A stretch of 64,000 nucleotides of DNA from JAVBMB01 sp031552995 (GTDB lineage Bacteria; Bacillota; Clostridia; Oscillospirales; Butyricicoccaceae): contig JAVBMB010000009.1 of NCBI GenBank assembly GCA_031552995.1, positions 1-64,000 of the forward strand, written 5' to 3'. The number at the start of each line of letters is the position of its first letter. Position 1 is the stretch's first letter. The position numbers were made by a program, and so were the translations under genes. Below are positions 26,011-34,362 of this stretch, in pieces. Below the pieces are notes generated by a model, which did not search any database, was not told the DNA's origin, and was given only the letters and a program-made list of their open reading frames with translations.

Positions 26011-27329
26011 ATTTGAATATCCTCCTTCGCGGGGTTATCGAGCAGGCGGCCGCTCTCATCGAACCGCGAGCCGTGACATGAGCAATCCCATGTTCGCTCG
26101 GCATCGTTCCAGCGGAGCTTGCATCCCATGTGAGGGCAGCGCGGGACGCCCGGGTTGAGAAGACCGGCAGCGGCGGCTCCGAAGTTTAGAAATAGCTGAC
26201 CCCTCAGCATCGAGCGGCGCGGCGAATACAGGTCTTCCAGTTCGCTGCAGCCGTAAACTATAAGATCACAAATAAGCCGGGAAGCAACCATCGCGCCGGT
26301 CATTCCCCATTTGTTAAAGCCTGTTGCCACATACAGATTGCCCTTGCCCGCCCGGTGCCGGCCTATATAGGGGATTGCGTCAAGGCTCATCGTGTCCTGT
26401 GCCGCCCAGCGGTATTTTTCCGCCGCGTTCGGGTAAGCCTTTGCCGCCAGCTTTTTCAGCTCGGTATATCCGCCGCCGCGCTTGCCGGTTTTGTGGTCGC
26501 CTCCGCCGATGAAGAGCAATCCGCCGTAATTGCGAAAAGAGCAGCCGTCCTCCCGCTCGTCGAGATACATGCCCTCTACGTCTGGCGCGCCTTCCAGCGC
26601 CAGCACATAGCTGCGATGCTGATAGAGCTTCATGAAATAAAGCCCGGGAATGTTGACCAGAGGGTAATGCGTGGCGAAAACAATATGCTTTGCGGTTATT
26701 TTTGCGCACCCGGCCAAGGCAATATTGCCTTCAATTTTGCTGACAAAGGTATTCTCGAAAATGCGGAGCTTATCCGCAACCCCGCACAGAAGCTTAAGCG
26801 GGTTAAATTGAGCCTGATTGTCCATCGCGAGCGCGCCGTCTGTTTGCAGCGGCAGCGGAAGGCGGTCTCTGATCCTGCCGGGGAGACCGAGCGCGCGGTA
26901 TGCATCCGCTTCGCGTTCCAGCTTTTTGCGGTTGCCTATCGAGTAGATATAGGCTGTTTTTTTCTCTAAATCGCAGTCGTATCTGCCCGCAAGCGCACAA
27001 AAATCGGATATTGCCCGCGTGTTGGCTTCATAATGCATTCGCGCCTTCTCAATGCCGAAACGCCGAATCAGGTCGGCGTAAATCAGCCCGTGCTGAGCCG
27101 TGATTTTAGCGGTGGTGTTGCCCGTTGTTCCGCTGCCGATTGTTTTTGCCTCGGCTAGCATACAGTCGACGCCGGCCTCGCTGAGCCGGTGCGCGATAAG
27201 TACGCCCGCCATGCCGCCGCCGATAACCAGCACGTCGGTTTTAATGTCGCCCGCCAGAGGCGCGCGGGGCTTTTTGATGCGATTGACGCTGTGTGCCCAT
27301 ACCGACTGCGTATCATTCCTGTCTGTCAT
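26007..27329 (-). CDS. FAD-dependent oxidoreductase with C-terminal Rieske [2Fe-2S] domain
   Basis: An oxidoreductase of the DadA/glycine-oxidase type. The FAD-binding motif VLVIGGGMAGVLIAHRL lies near the N-terminus, with the GSGTTGNTTAKIT segment behind it and ATGFNKWGMTGAMVAS near residue 370. The last 45 residues form a Rieske cluster site (CPHMGC...WDCSCHGSRFD) with the two Cys-His pairs needed for a [2Fe-2S] centre. I place the start at the ATG at 27329 (440 residues), preceded by AAAGG; the open frame extends to 27425 but without a ribosome binding site. Homologues in Firmicutes are annotated as FAD-dependent oxidoreductases of unknown substrate. It is coupled to the tocopherol-cyclase-like gene, which suggests joint redox work on a lipid or quinone. 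Mirror copy at 47676-48998. Confidence 0.9.
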   Translation of the reverse strand: MTDRNDTQSVWAHSVNRIKKPRAPLAGDIKTDVLVIGGGMAGVLIAHRLSEAGVDCMLAEAKTIGSGTTGNTTAKITAQHGLIYADLIRRFGIEKARMHYEANTRAISDFCALAGRYDCDLEKKTAYIYSIGNRKKLEREADAYRALGLPGRIRDRLPLPLQTDGALAMDNQAQFNPLKLLCGVADKLRIFENTFVSKIEGNIALAGCAKITAKHIVFATHYPLVNIPGLYFMKLYQHRSYVLALEGAPDVEGMYLDEREDGCSFRNYGGLLFIGGGDHKTGKRGGGYTELKKLAAKAYPNAAEKYRWAAQDTMSLDAIPYIGRHRAGKGNLYVATGFNKWGMTGAMVASRLICDLIVYGCSELEDLYSPRRSMLRGQLFLNFGAAAAGLLNPGVPRCPHMGCKLRWNDAERTWDCSCHGSRFDESGRLLDNPAKEDIQI

Positions 27330-27643
27330 CTCACACGCCTTTTCTCTGTTCGAGCCATGCGCCGTCAGCGGCCGGCGAACAGTATCATCTTTTGGGAAGC
27401 GGCTCGCGTTTTTGCGTTCGTTCATGCCGTTTTCATTGCCGCGCCGGAATTACCATGGCAACATAATAATATAGCTTTCCCCGATAAAAGGAAAAATATC
27501 GAAGCCGTTTTGCGTGGGAAGTGAGCTGTGCATTAAGCAAGGCGCGGTATGCGCCGGGACTTGTGCATGCGTCCTGCGCCGGCCTGTCGATATCCACGGC
27601 AGCTCGTGAGCTGAGCTGTCATCCGAAATAGTACCATAAAATT

Positions 27644-27678
27644 GCTTTACGCCCGCGCAACCAGCGCGGGCGTAAAGC
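27644..27678 (-). terminator. Terminator of the histidine kinase gene
   Basis: A perfect 15-bp stem (GCTTTACGCCCGCGC and its complement) with a 5-base loop. Read on the minus strand it is followed by AATTTTATGG. It lies 33 bases past the kinase stop codon. Mirror copy at 47327-47361. Confidence 0.85.
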
Positions 27679-27710
27679 ATCGGTGGTATATTGCCGGGCG
27701 CGATGACTGT

Positions 27711-28997
27711 TCAGACAAGCGCCTCCTCTTGCTTGAAAATCGGTAAGGTGAAACTTACGCTCGTCCCGGAGCCAAGCTCGCTGGTAATTGAAACATCGCC
27801 GCCGTAATACCGGATAAGATCGCGGCATATGGGGAGACCGAGGCCGTTTCCGCTGCCGCCGGTGACGCCGCGCTCAAACACATGGCCTAAAAGCTCGGGC
27901 GGGACACCGCTGCCGTTATCCGATATTGTGACCGTGAGCATCTTTTCGCCCCCGCGCGCGCTGACGCGGATGATGCCGCCGGTTGTGTGGGAGTTGGCAT
28001 TGCTGAGCAGGTTGGACAAAACCTGCACAATGATGTCCGCGCTGCATACGACTATCGGTAGATCGTCCGGGATTTCGAGAGCGAGCGTGTTGCCGTTTTT
28101 TTCGAGCAGCGAGGTGTAGGCCGCCAGACCCGTCAGCAGGACGTCGGTGGGGTTTACGGCATATTCGCCGTTGTTTGCCGACTGAAGCGCCGCAAGCCGC
28201 AGCGCGTTGGTGACAAGCCGTGACATCCGCTTGATTTCATCCTGTACCAGAACAAACGACTCTCTGATTTTTTCCTCATCACCTTCGCGCGCAAGCTCGA
28301 AAAGCTTTTCGGCCCGCTGGATATGTACTGAAATGACGGTGAGAGGGGTTTTTAACTCGTGCGATACGTTCCCGAGCAGCTCGCTTTTTAGCTGGCTGAT
28401 GTTGTCAAGCATGGCGTTTTGCTCAGCCAGCTGCTTTTGCTGCTCGTTATACAGCCGGAAGTGGAGAAACAATATGACGCCAAGTACAATGCTGACAGAG
28501 ATAAAGGCAATTAAAGTGCCGGCAAAAGCGTCCTCAGGGGCTTTTATGCGATACAGATCCTCGGTTTGATTATAATAGACTACGCACAGCGCGGCGTAAA
28601 ACACCACTTCGCCCGCGGCGAGAAGCAGCGCCTTTTTGCCCTCGAGCATAAAAATCGTGAACACAATGGCGAAAACGAAAAACGACGGGAAGCCGTACAG
28701 ATACCCGCCTGTGGTGAAAAAAAGTGTCGGGAACAGAATGAGGAACACACATACGATGGTTATTATGTATGCAGGTTCGTATTTTTTTGTCCTGGTGACG
28801 TATTGCAGCAGGCCCAATGACAAGAAAACGCCCGAGAAGCAGGATATGGCATTTATCGGGTTGGTCACAAGCAGGTGAAACACAGTGAATAAAAGGCTGA
28901 CGATAGCCCCGCCGAGAGCAAGGACGTTGAAGATTTTTACCTTGAAATCCAGCCGTTTATTGAGATACTTACCGGATATGTAACGTAAAAAACGCAT
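27711..28997 (-). CDS. Membrane sensor histidine kinase (orphan in this window)
   Basis: A 428-residue sensor kinase. Residues 1-190 contain about six hydrophobic segments (for example VLALGGAIVSLLFTVFHLLV and VSIVLGVILFLHF), so the sensor is likely in the membrane. A short helical linker leads to the HisKA dimerisation domain, with phospho-acceptor His213 in NVSHELKTPL. The ATPase domain has the N box (VLSNLLSNANSHT), G1 (ISDNGSGVP), F box (FERGV) and G2 (GSGNGLGLPICR). No response regulator adjoins it; the flanking genes are a NUDIX hydrolase and, beyond the terminator, the FAD/Rieske gene. The GCGAGGTGAAGT upstream supports the ATG. Mirror copy at 46008-47294. Confidence 0.94.
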   Translation of the reverse strand: MRFLRYISGKYLNKRLDFKVKIFNVLALGGAIVSLLFTVFHLLVTNPINAISCFSGVFLSLGLLQYVTRTKKYEPAYIITIVCVFLILFPTLFFTTGGYLYGFPSFFVFAIVFTIFMLEGKKALLLAAGEVVFYAALCVVYYNQTEDLYRIKAPEDAFAGTLIAFISVSIVLGVILFLHFRLYNEQQKQLAEQNAMLDNISQLKSELLGNVSHELKTPLTVISVHIQRAEKLFELAREGDEEKIRESFVLVQDEIKRMSRLVTNALRLAALQSANNGEYAVNPTDVLLTGLAAYTSLLEKNGNTLALEIPDDLPIVVCSADIIVQVLSNLLSNANSHTTGGIIRVSARGGEKMLTVTISDNGSGVPPELLGHVFERGVTGGSGNGLGLPICRDLIRYYGGDVSITSELGSGTSVSFTLPIFKQEEALV

Positions 28998-29072
28998 ACT
29001 TCACCTCGCAAATATAGTGATACTGAAAGCGAAAACTGACAGCCGCGGAAGATGCGATACCGATAAAAAAGC

Positions 29073-29480
29073 TTATTTAAAACGCAATACCTCTTTTACT
29101 TTGGCAAAGTGTTTCGGATGATACAACGGGAAGGACAGCTCGCCCGGGATGTCATCAAAAAAATCTATTTTTTCAATTTCCGACTCCGGCAAATCGCCCA
29201 GTTCTTTTATGTCGGCATAAAAGAGTAAACCATAGCTGTTGATTGAATATACACATATCGGCGTGATTTCAAATCTTTTTGCGCCCGTTTCCTCGAATAA
29301 TTCCCTTTTCGCGGCATCAATTATCGATTCGCCTTCCTCCCGGTGTCCGCCCGGCAATTCCCATTTGCGTTTTTTATTTTTGCAAAAAATCCATTTATCC
29401 ATATACTTAGAGACAATTACGGCATACTTTAGCAGCGAATCGTCAATATCATCAATCTTATGAAAAACTACTTCCTGCAC
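29073..29480 (-). CDS. NUDIX hydrolase
   Basis: A 135-residue NUDIX hydrolase, which would cleave a nucleoside diphosphate linked to some other group. The Nudix box is complete: GGHREEGESIIDAAKRELFE followed by ETGA, giving G-x5-E-x7-R-E-x2-E-E-x-G with all metal-binding glutamates. The start is set at a GTG (reading MQEVVF) behind a GGGGG purine run; the frame extends six codons further to a TTG. It lies 75 bases upstream of the histidine kinase on the same strand and may share its transcript. The substrate cannot be told from sequence. Mirror copy at 45525-45932. Confidence 0.92.
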   Translation of the reverse strand: MQEVVFHKIDDIDDSLLKYAVIVSKYMDKWIFCKNKKRKWELPGGHREEGESIIDAAKRELFEETGAKRFEITPICVYSINSYGLLFYADIKELGDLPESEIEKIDFFDDIPGELSFPLYHPKHFAKVKEVLRFK

Positions 29481-29555
29481 CCCGACACCCCCAGACAAGT
29501 TGTTTTATCCATGCCGAAATTGTGCGATTCTGAGAAAAATGTCAGCTTAACGGTT

Positions 29556-29564
29556 ATTATATCA
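29556..29564 (-). promoter_or_regulatory. Extended -10 promoter for the NUDIX/kinase genes
   Basis: On the minus strand TGATATAAT, an extended -10 element, lies about 76 bases before the NUDIX start. No strong -35 is seen. Mirror copy at 45441-45449 (+). Confidence 0.5.
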
Positions 29565-29655
29565 CAGTCGCCTGAAAAAAAGAATACCATGGCCGCGTGA
29601 TACGAGAAATGATGAGATCGGCGCAATTTTGCCGGGAGTTGTAACTTTTCTGTAG

Positions 29656-29684
29656 TTGTATTTGCGCAGACGCGGATGTATTAT
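29656..29684 (+). promoter_or_regulatory. Promoter of the secreted hypothetical gene
   Basis: TTGTAT, exactly 17 bases, TATTAT, ending 37 bases before the ATG at 29722. Mirror copy at 45321-45349 (-). Confidence 0.6.
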
Positions 29685-29721
29685 TGTGCCGTAAGCTATT
29701 TTTTTGAAAAGAGTGTATGCC

Positions 29722-30501
29722 ATGAACAAGTTGCTGTCGATGGTGATTGCCGCCGCAATGCTTGCCGTTATGGCCGGCGGCGCGCATGAGTTCGGCAGAA
29801 AAGGAGAGAAGATACCGCCCGAAGCCAAGGCTGTTTACGCGCCGGTCCTTGAAAGCTGGGAAGGCGCAATCAGAGAGGGGTTCGGATCTATCAAAGGGAC
29901 GGGGTACGCGAAGCGGTATCCCTATATAAAAATGACGCTGCCAAGTGAGCTGTGCGGGGCGCACTATGCCTATTTTGATGTGGACGGAAACGGAGTATAT
30001 GAGCTGCTGATTGCCGCTTTCTTCCGCAGCGGTGACGGCGGGTGGGAGTATCTGTATATGGCAGATATCTTCACAATACATGGCGATGAGCCGGTTCGTC
30101 TGTTTGAGGGAGTTGAGGACCGCGGGTTTTGGACGCGCAACCGGCTTGATTTTTCCGCCGACGGGCAGTCACTTGTAATAGCGGGTTCAGGCGGGGCCGC
30201 GTATTCAACCTATGATTTTTACAGGGTGGCGGATAACGGGTATCAGGTTGTGCTTACAGAAGGGTTGACGACATACAATGTAAATGACCCGAGTGATTCG
30301 ACGCCGTATTATCATCGTGCCGACGGAACATACGTGCCGGCGGGCAGTATTGACGGCGTGATGGACAAATATTTTGAAAAGACTTATTTTGAAGGAAGTG
30401 CCGAGGCGGCTTATATCTCGCGCTTCAATAAACGGATTGCCTGGACGCCTGTAGCGCAAAACGAGGATAAGAGCATTTTTGTTTATTCGCCTGAAGAGTG
30501 A
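29722..30501 (+). CDS. Secreted protein of unknown function with a Ca-loop-like repeat
   Basis: A 259-residue protein that starts MNKLLSMVIAAAMLAVMAGGA, a signal peptide without a lipobox cysteine. The mature part contains AYFDVDGNGVYELLIAAFF, a D-x-D-x-N-G-x-x-E-L-L loop of the kind found in FG-GAP/VCBS and EF-hand-like calcium sites. Several aromatic-rich strands follow (STYDFYRVADNGYQVVL, RFNKRIAWTPV). I do not recognise a named family. A frame beginning with TTG at 29704 is longer but would disrupt the signal peptide. The promoter at 29656 supports independent transcription. Mirror copy at 44504-45283. Confidence 0.8.
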   Translation: MNKLLSMVIAAAMLAVMAGGAHEFGRKGEKIPPEAKAVYAPVLESWEGAIREGFGSIKGTGYAKRYPYIKMTLPSELCGAHYAYFDVDGNGVYELLIAAFFRSGDGGWEYLYMADIFTIHGDEPVRLFEGVEDRGFWTRNRLDFSADGQSLVIAGSGGAAYSTYDFYRVADNGYQVVLTEGLTTYNVNDPSDSTPYYHRADGTYVPAGSIDGVMDKYFEKTYFEGSAEAAYISRFNKRIAWTPVAQNEDKSIFVYSPEE

Positions 30502-30523
30502 TTTATTCTCGCTCGGCGTGATA

Positions 30524-30551
30524 TTGAATATCGACAGGCACCTGCTATAAT
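30524..30551 (+). promoter_or_regulatory. Promoter of the XRE-TPR regulator
   Basis: TTGAAT, 16 bases, TATAAT, with TGC giving an extended -10. The start codon is 66 bases further on. Mirror copy at 44454-44481 (-). Confidence 0.65.
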
Positions 30552-30617
30552 TAGCTTGGGATGACGGAGATTCATACTGCGTCGACCTAAGCTGATTTTT
30601 GTTAAGGTGGGAAGAGT

Positions 30618-31508
30618 ATGTTTATTGCCGAGAATCTGAAGGCCGCGCGCAAGAAAAAGGACATGACGCAGGAAGAGGTCGCCGAGATACTGGGGGTTTC
30701 CCCTCAGAGCGTGAGCAAATGGGAGAGAGGTGAGACATATCCGGATATCACGCTGCTGCCGGCGCTTGCGATCCTGTATAAGACAAGCGTAGATGCGCTG
30801 ATTGGCATGGACAGGATAAACGATGTGCAGGCACAGCGCGAGGTATTTGTGGCCGAGCAGAGACATGTATATCTCGGAGAATATGGCGCGGCGGCAGATG
30901 TGCTGACGCAGGCGCTGAAGATGTACCCGAATGATGAGGGGATGATGTCGGAACTGGCAATGGTTCTGGCGCTTGAGGGCGGAGAGGATAACCTGCGCCG
31001 CGCAATAGCGCTGTGCGAGAGGGTACTGGAGGGGCATCGGAGCGAGAAGGTACATCACACGACGCGCGCGGCGCTGAGTTTTATCTTTCTTAAAGCGGGT
31101 GACGCGGAAAGGGCGGCGCATGTGGCGAAAAATCTGCCGCACGTACGCGAGAGCCGCGAGAAGATACTGGAGGAGTTCGCAAGGCAGCCGAGCATCGCCG
31201 ACATTGATACATATCTGCGCTTTATAGCGCTGGGCGAGAGCGGAGAGCAGGATGTGATTACCGTCGATTTTGGTATGGGCCTGGTGCCGGCGGTGCTGGA
31301 AAACCGGCTTGTAGAGCGGGTGCGCGAGCTGCGGGGCACGCAGGGGTATGAGAAACTGCCGCTGGTGCGGATCAGAGATAATCCGGAGCTTGCGCCAAAT
31401 CGAATGCGGGTGCGGCGGTATGCCGATTATCTGCTGGATGAAGTATATGGTGACGGCGCGGCGGCGGCGGACGACGCGCTGGAGGCGCTGTACAAAATCG
31501 TGCGGTAG
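30618..31508 (+). CDS. XRE-family regulator with TPR-like C-terminus
   Basis: A 296-residue DNA-binding protein. The N-terminal Cro/C1-type helix-turn-helix is textbook (LKAARKKKDMTQEEVAEILG then VSPQSVSKWERGETYPDITLLPALA, residues 6-60). The remaining 230 residues are alpha-helical with TPR-like pairs (YGAAADVLTQALKMYPND, RAIALCERVLEG, FLKAGDAERAAHVAKNL), the layout of Firmicute regulators that respond to peptides or metabolites through a solenoid. AAGGTGGG lies ahead of the ATG. The neighbours give no clear target; autoregulation is typical of the family. Mirror copy at 43497-44387. Confidence 0.9.
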   Translation: MFIAENLKAARKKKDMTQEEVAEILGVSPQSVSKWERGETYPDITLLPALAILYKTSVDALIGMDRINDVQAQREVFVAEQRHVYLGEYGAAADVLTQALKMYPNDEGMMSELAMVLALEGGEDNLRRAIALCERVLEGHRSEKVHHTTRAALSFIFLKAGDAERAAHVAKNLPHVRESREKILEEFARQPSIADIDTYLRFIALGESGEQDVITVDFGMGLVPAVLENRLVERVRELRGTQGYEKLPLVRIRDNPELAPNRMRVRRYADYLLDEVYGDGAAAADDALEALYKIVR

Positions 31509-31596
31509 TATCCGCGGCGTATATTTTTGAAATCGTTTCAGCGCCCGCGCGTGTGTGACACGCCGAGTGCAATGACACAAATTGTATTACATGAAT

Positions 31597-31624
31597 AAGC
31601 GCAGGGAGATGCCTCTCTGCGCTT
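31597..31624 (+). terminator. Terminator between XRE-TPR and YbaK genes (convergent)
   Basis: AAGCGCAGGGAG pairs with CTCTCTGCGCTT (one mismatch, ATGC loop) and is followed by GATTTAT. It sits between two converging genes. Mirror copy at 43381-43408. Confidence 0.6.
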
Positions 31625-31708
31625 GATTTATCGGCTGTTATGCCGTTTTGCGGTTTTTTTGCGGTATGACGGAAAATATCGACCGCTTAACCGCCGGATA
31701 CACCCGTA

Positions 31709-32188
31709 TTACTCCTGCGTGGGGATGTCGCAGATATCGCCCCAGGAACAGGGAGAGGAATACTGCTGCAGCTCGTCGCAGGTGAGTTTTATTGCCGAGT
31801 TTGAACTGCCGCAGGCGGGATAGACATAGTCGAACCGGCGCAGAGACTCATCAAGGTATACACTGACGTCGGACGGCAGGGCGAACGGGCAGACGCCGCC
31901 GACGGCGTAGCCGGTTTTTTCCAGCGCTTCGTCGCCGGTAAGCATTTTTGCCTTGAAGCCAAATGTATCTTTGAACTTTCGGTTGCTGATTTTTGCGTCG
32001 CCGGCTGCGACGACGACGATGCAGCCTCCGTCGGCATGGCGCAGCGATATGGTTTTGGCAATCTGCGCGCCGGGGACGCCGACAGCCTGCGCCGCAAGCT
32101 GGACTGTAGCGCTAGAGACATCGAATTCCATAATATCGTCTGCACGGCCCATTTTTGTAAAAAATGCACGAACCCGATCAATTGACAT
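31709..32188 (-). CDS. YbaK/EbsC-family aminoacyl-tRNA editing protein
   Basis: A 159-residue protein of the YbaK/EbsC family, related to the editing domain of prolyl-tRNA synthetase. Such proteins hydrolyse mischarged aminoacyl-tRNAs such as Cys- or Ala-tRNA(Pro). Recognisable blocks are the conserved QIAKTISLR lysine strand, VVVAAGDAKISNRKFKDTFG, and YAVGGVCPFALPSDVSVYLDESL with the invariant GGVCPF turn. It ends in the usual PACGSSNSAIKLTCDEL. The ATG at 32188 follows AAAGGAGG by 8 bases; the longer frame to 32344 covers the promoter and is rejected. Mirror copy at 42817-43296. Confidence 0.93.
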   Translation of the reverse strand: MSIDRVRAFFTKMGRADDIMEFDVSSATVQLAAQAVGVPGAQIAKTISLRHADGGCIVVVAAGDAKISNRKFKDTFGFKAKMLTGDEALEKTGYAVGGVCPFALPSDVSVYLDESLRRFDYVYPACGSSNSAIKLTCDELQQYSSPCSWGDICDIPTQE

Positions 32189-32213
32189 GACTGATCCCTC
32201 CTTTTGCATAAAT

Positions 32214-32242
32214 ATTATATTCGGATTTGTTTTTTTTTGCAA
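32214..32242 (-). promoter_or_regulatory. Promoter of the YbaK-family gene
   Basis: On the minus strand TTGCAA, 17 bases (A-rich), TATAAT, ending 26 bases before the start codon. Mirror copy at 42763-42791 (+). Confidence 0.8.
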
Positions 32243-32404
32243 GCAGATATGGCGGTTGCGCATGACGCTATATGACAAGATATTGTGCCGGCAAAAATAT
32301 TTTGATTCTGCCGACCGGTGAGACGAAAAAACACGGAATGCCAAATTTGTGGAAACATGACAAAAATGCGGTCGAAAAATATAACTCAGCGTAATATTTT
32401 GTCC

Positions 32405-32433
32405 TTTACATATTCAAAATCGTAGCTTATACT
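32405..32433 (+). promoter_or_regulatory. Promoter of the second XRE regulator
   Basis: TTTACA, 17 bases, TATACT, 72 bases before the start codon of the XRE gene. Mirror copy at 42572-42600 (-). Confidence 0.75.
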
Positions 32434-32505
32434 TGATTTATTGTTTTGAAGCGGCACGGCATGGCAAGGGGTAAACCGTGCGGCGCTTAGTGGGATGGGG
32501 ATTAA

Positions 32506-33180
32506 ATGGTCAGCGATTTTCCGAGGACGCTCTCTCTGCTGCGGCAGGAGAAAAAAATCAGCCAGCGTAAGGCTGCAAATGATCTCGGCGTGTCTCAGGC
32601 GCTGCTTTCGCACTATGAAAACAGTGTAAGAGAGCCCGGGCTTAGCTTTGTTGTGCGCGCCGCCGATTATTACGGAGTTTCGGCCGACTATCTGCTGGGG
32701 CGCACAATGTCGCGCGACGGCGCCTCAATAATAGGCGAGGAGCTTGACGACCTGAGCGAGATGCGCGGCAATGTGCTAAAGGGCAGTGCGTCAGCCATGC
32801 TTAGCAAAAAAATGCTGCTTAACGCCATATCGCTGATGTATGAGCTGGTGGGCAAATGCGGCAACAAGTCGCTGGTACAGGAGATTTCAGGATATTTTTC
32901 GACATGCTATTATAAAGTGTTCAGGCTGCTGTATTCCATTGACAAGAAGAACGCCGACGGCGCGTTTGCCACGCCTTTGTCATATTATTCCGAGCTGTGC
33001 GACGCGAAAATTAAAAAACACGAGGGTAAACTGCGCCAGCTTGCCGATAATAATAAGCGTGAACCGGTGGGATTGCCTGATATGACAATGGATTCGCTGA
33101 ACACCGATTACCCGATGCTGGCGCCGTCGCTGTTCGCCGTTTTACACGGTGTTTCGGAAAAAATTGAAAAGGAGAACTGA
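32506..33180 (+). CDS. XRE-family transcriptional regulator
   Basis: A 224-residue protein with a Cro/C1-type helix-turn-helix (LSLLRQEKKISQRKAANDLGV then SQALLSHYENSVREPGLSFVVRAADYYGVSADYLLG, residues 8-65). The YYGVSADYLLG block marks the clostridial SinR-like group. The 150-residue C-terminal part is helical, with no recognised ligand domain. It starts after a GGGATGGGG run. It lies just upstream of two tRNA genes that have their own promoter, so the association is positional. Mirror copy at 41825-42499. Confidence 0.9.
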   Translation: MVSDFPRTLSLLRQEKKISQRKAANDLGVSQALLSHYENSVREPGLSFVVRAADYYGVSADYLLGRTMSRDGASIIGEELDDLSEMRGNVLKGSASAMLSKKMLLNAISLMYELVGKCGNKSLVQEISGYFSTCYYKVFRLLYSIDKKNADGAFATPLSYYSELCDAKIKKHEGKLRQLADNNKREPVGLPDMTMDSLNTDYPMLAPSLFAVLHGVSEKIEKEN

Positions 33181-33195
33181 ATCTTAAAAAACACC

Positions 33196-33224
33196 TTGAT
33201 TTTTGCCCGCCTGTATGCTATACT
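33196..33224 (+). promoter_or_regulatory. Promoter of the tRNA-Thr/tRNA-Tyr operon
   Basis: TTGATT, 17 bases, TATACT, ending 26 bases before the tRNA-Thr gene; near-consensus, as expected for stable RNA. Mirror copy at 41781-41809 (-). Confidence 0.85.
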
Positions 33225-33250
33225 GATTTTCGCGCGCAGGAATCCGCTAG

Positions 33251-33326
33251 GCTGGTGTAGCTCAGCAGGTAGAGCAGCTGATTTGTAATCAGCAGGTCGG
33301 GGGTTCAAATCCGTCCACCAGCTCCA
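33251..33326 (+). tRNA. tRNA-Thr (anticodon TGT)
   Basis: A 76-base cloverleaf. The acceptor stem GCTGGTG pairs with CACCAGC. The D-loop is GCTCAGCAGGTAGAGC and the anticodon stem-loop is CTGAT-TTGTAATCAG with anticodon TGT. The T-loop is GGTTCAAATCC, and discriminator T is followed by an encoded CCA end. It forms one transcript with tRNA-Tyr 30 bases downstream. Mirror copy at 41679-41754. Confidence 0.97.
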
Positions 33327-33356
33327 TTTTTCAAACACAACTCAATATAGATATGG

Positions 33357-33441
33357 GGGAGCGTTCCCGAGTGGCCAAAGGGGGCAGACTGTAAATCTGT
33401 TGTCAGTGACTTCGGTGGTTCGAATCCACCCGCTCCCACCA
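33357..33441 (+). tRNA. tRNA-Tyr (anticodon GTA)
   Basis: An 85-base class II tRNA with acceptor GGGAGCG/CGCTCCC and anticodon loop CTGTAAA (GTA). The long variable arm is TTGTCAGTGACTTC-like, the T-loop is GGTTCGAATCC, and the CCA end is encoded. Mirror copy at 41564-41648. Confidence 0.97.
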
Positions 33442-33486
33442 ATAAAAAACATAGCATCTGATAGAGAAGATGCTATGTTTTTTATT
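33441..33486 (+). terminator. Bidirectional terminator of the tRNA operon
   Basis: A perfect 19-bp stem with A-rich outer arm and T-rich tail (AATAAAAAACATAGCATCT and its complement) around an 8-base loop. It directly abuts the tRNA-Tyr CCA and works in both directions. Mirror copy at 41519-41564. Confidence 0.95.
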
Positions 33487-33548
33487 GATGTATGGTATGA
33501 TAGCAGAAGGTGAGGAGTTTTTATATATCGTGGAGGTTGTAATAAAAT

Positions 33549-34175
33549 ATGAAAAACATAATCATCGCAGGGCCGGGCAGAAGCGGTAAAACAACATTGG
33601 CGAAAAAGATAAATGAAGAGCTGGATCACTTTGTCATCAGCCTCGACAAACTTATGACCGTGTTTGACAGGTCATACCCCCAGATGGATGTTAGAATTGC
33701 GTGGGATTATAATAAAGCAACGGCCAACGCGGCACCGTTTATCGGCCATTTTCTTGGCATGTTTTCTGTCAGTGACGGCATGGCTGATGATTTAAACCTT
33801 CGAAAGCACGCTGTGAAAGGAAACAGGTTTGTGCTGGAGGGAGGGCATTTCGATTTTGAAAAAATATTGCCTATTCTGGACGCCTATGGGATAAATGAAA
33901 TAAAGGATTATTTTATTCTTATTGGGTTGGTGCAAAACAAAAAAACTGCCGAAGACTTTTTCCTTGATTTAAAGAAATACGATACGGAAGACGAATGGAC
34001 ATACGGCATGGATGATAATGAGCTGAAAGAGCTAATCAGCCGGGATTTCATTCCATCCAATCAATCTATGACTGGCCAATTAATAAAATACGGCTTTACT
34101 ATTTATGACACATCGACAAATAGGGAGCAAGTTTTTGACGAAATCATTGAAGATATTAAATCTAAAATGGAATAG
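33549..34175 (+). CDS. P-loop nucleotide kinase-like protein
   Basis: A 208-residue single-domain P-loop protein. The Walker A motif GPGRSGKT lies at residues 8-15. A hydrophobic strand with acidic end (HFVISLDKLM) follows, and a second strand (FVLEGGHFDFEKILPIL) could supply the acceptor or Walker B acid. Overall it looks like small cytoplasmic ATP-dependent kinases of the adenylate/shikimate kinase fold, but the substrate-binding region matches none I know. GGAGG lies 12 bases upstream of the ATG, rather far. A dedicated terminator follows at 34329. Mirror copy at 40830-41456. Confidence 0.8.
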   Translation: MKNIIIAGPGRSGKTTLAKKINEELDHFVISLDKLMTVFDRSYPQMDVRIAWDYNKATANAAPFIGHFLGMFSVSDGMADDLNLRKHAVKGNRFVLEGGHFDFEKILPILDAYGINEIKDYFILIGLVQNKKTAEDFFLDLKKYDTEDEWTYGMDDNELKELISRDFIPSNQSMTGQLIKYGFTIYDTSTNREQVFDEIIEDIKSKME

Positions 34176-34328
34176 AGTAAGTAAATAACGGGATACGTGT
34201 GCAATGATATAAAACATTCCACAATAAGCATTAGCTTGAAAAAGATACGCCTAAAAACAATCGCCCAGCCTGTGAAAGGCGGATGACGGCAGGGGCGTGA
34301 AAGCATCCGCACAAAAGAATAAGACCTG

Positions 34329-34354
34329 AAGGCCGGCTGTGTGCCGGCCTTTTT
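34329..34354 (+). terminator. Terminator of the P-loop gene
   Basis: AAGGCCGGC, loop TGTGT, GCCGGCC and TTTTT. Its end lies 9 bases before the end of the converging RpiR gene. Mirror copy at 40651-40676. Confidence 0.92.
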
Positions 34355-34362
34355 GCGCGCCA

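Noticed and set aside
30483..31580. 365-codon minus-strand frame over the XRE-TPR gene
   Set aside because: It is antisense to a clear regulator gene, is rich in Arg/His/Ile without domain features, and has no ribosome binding site.
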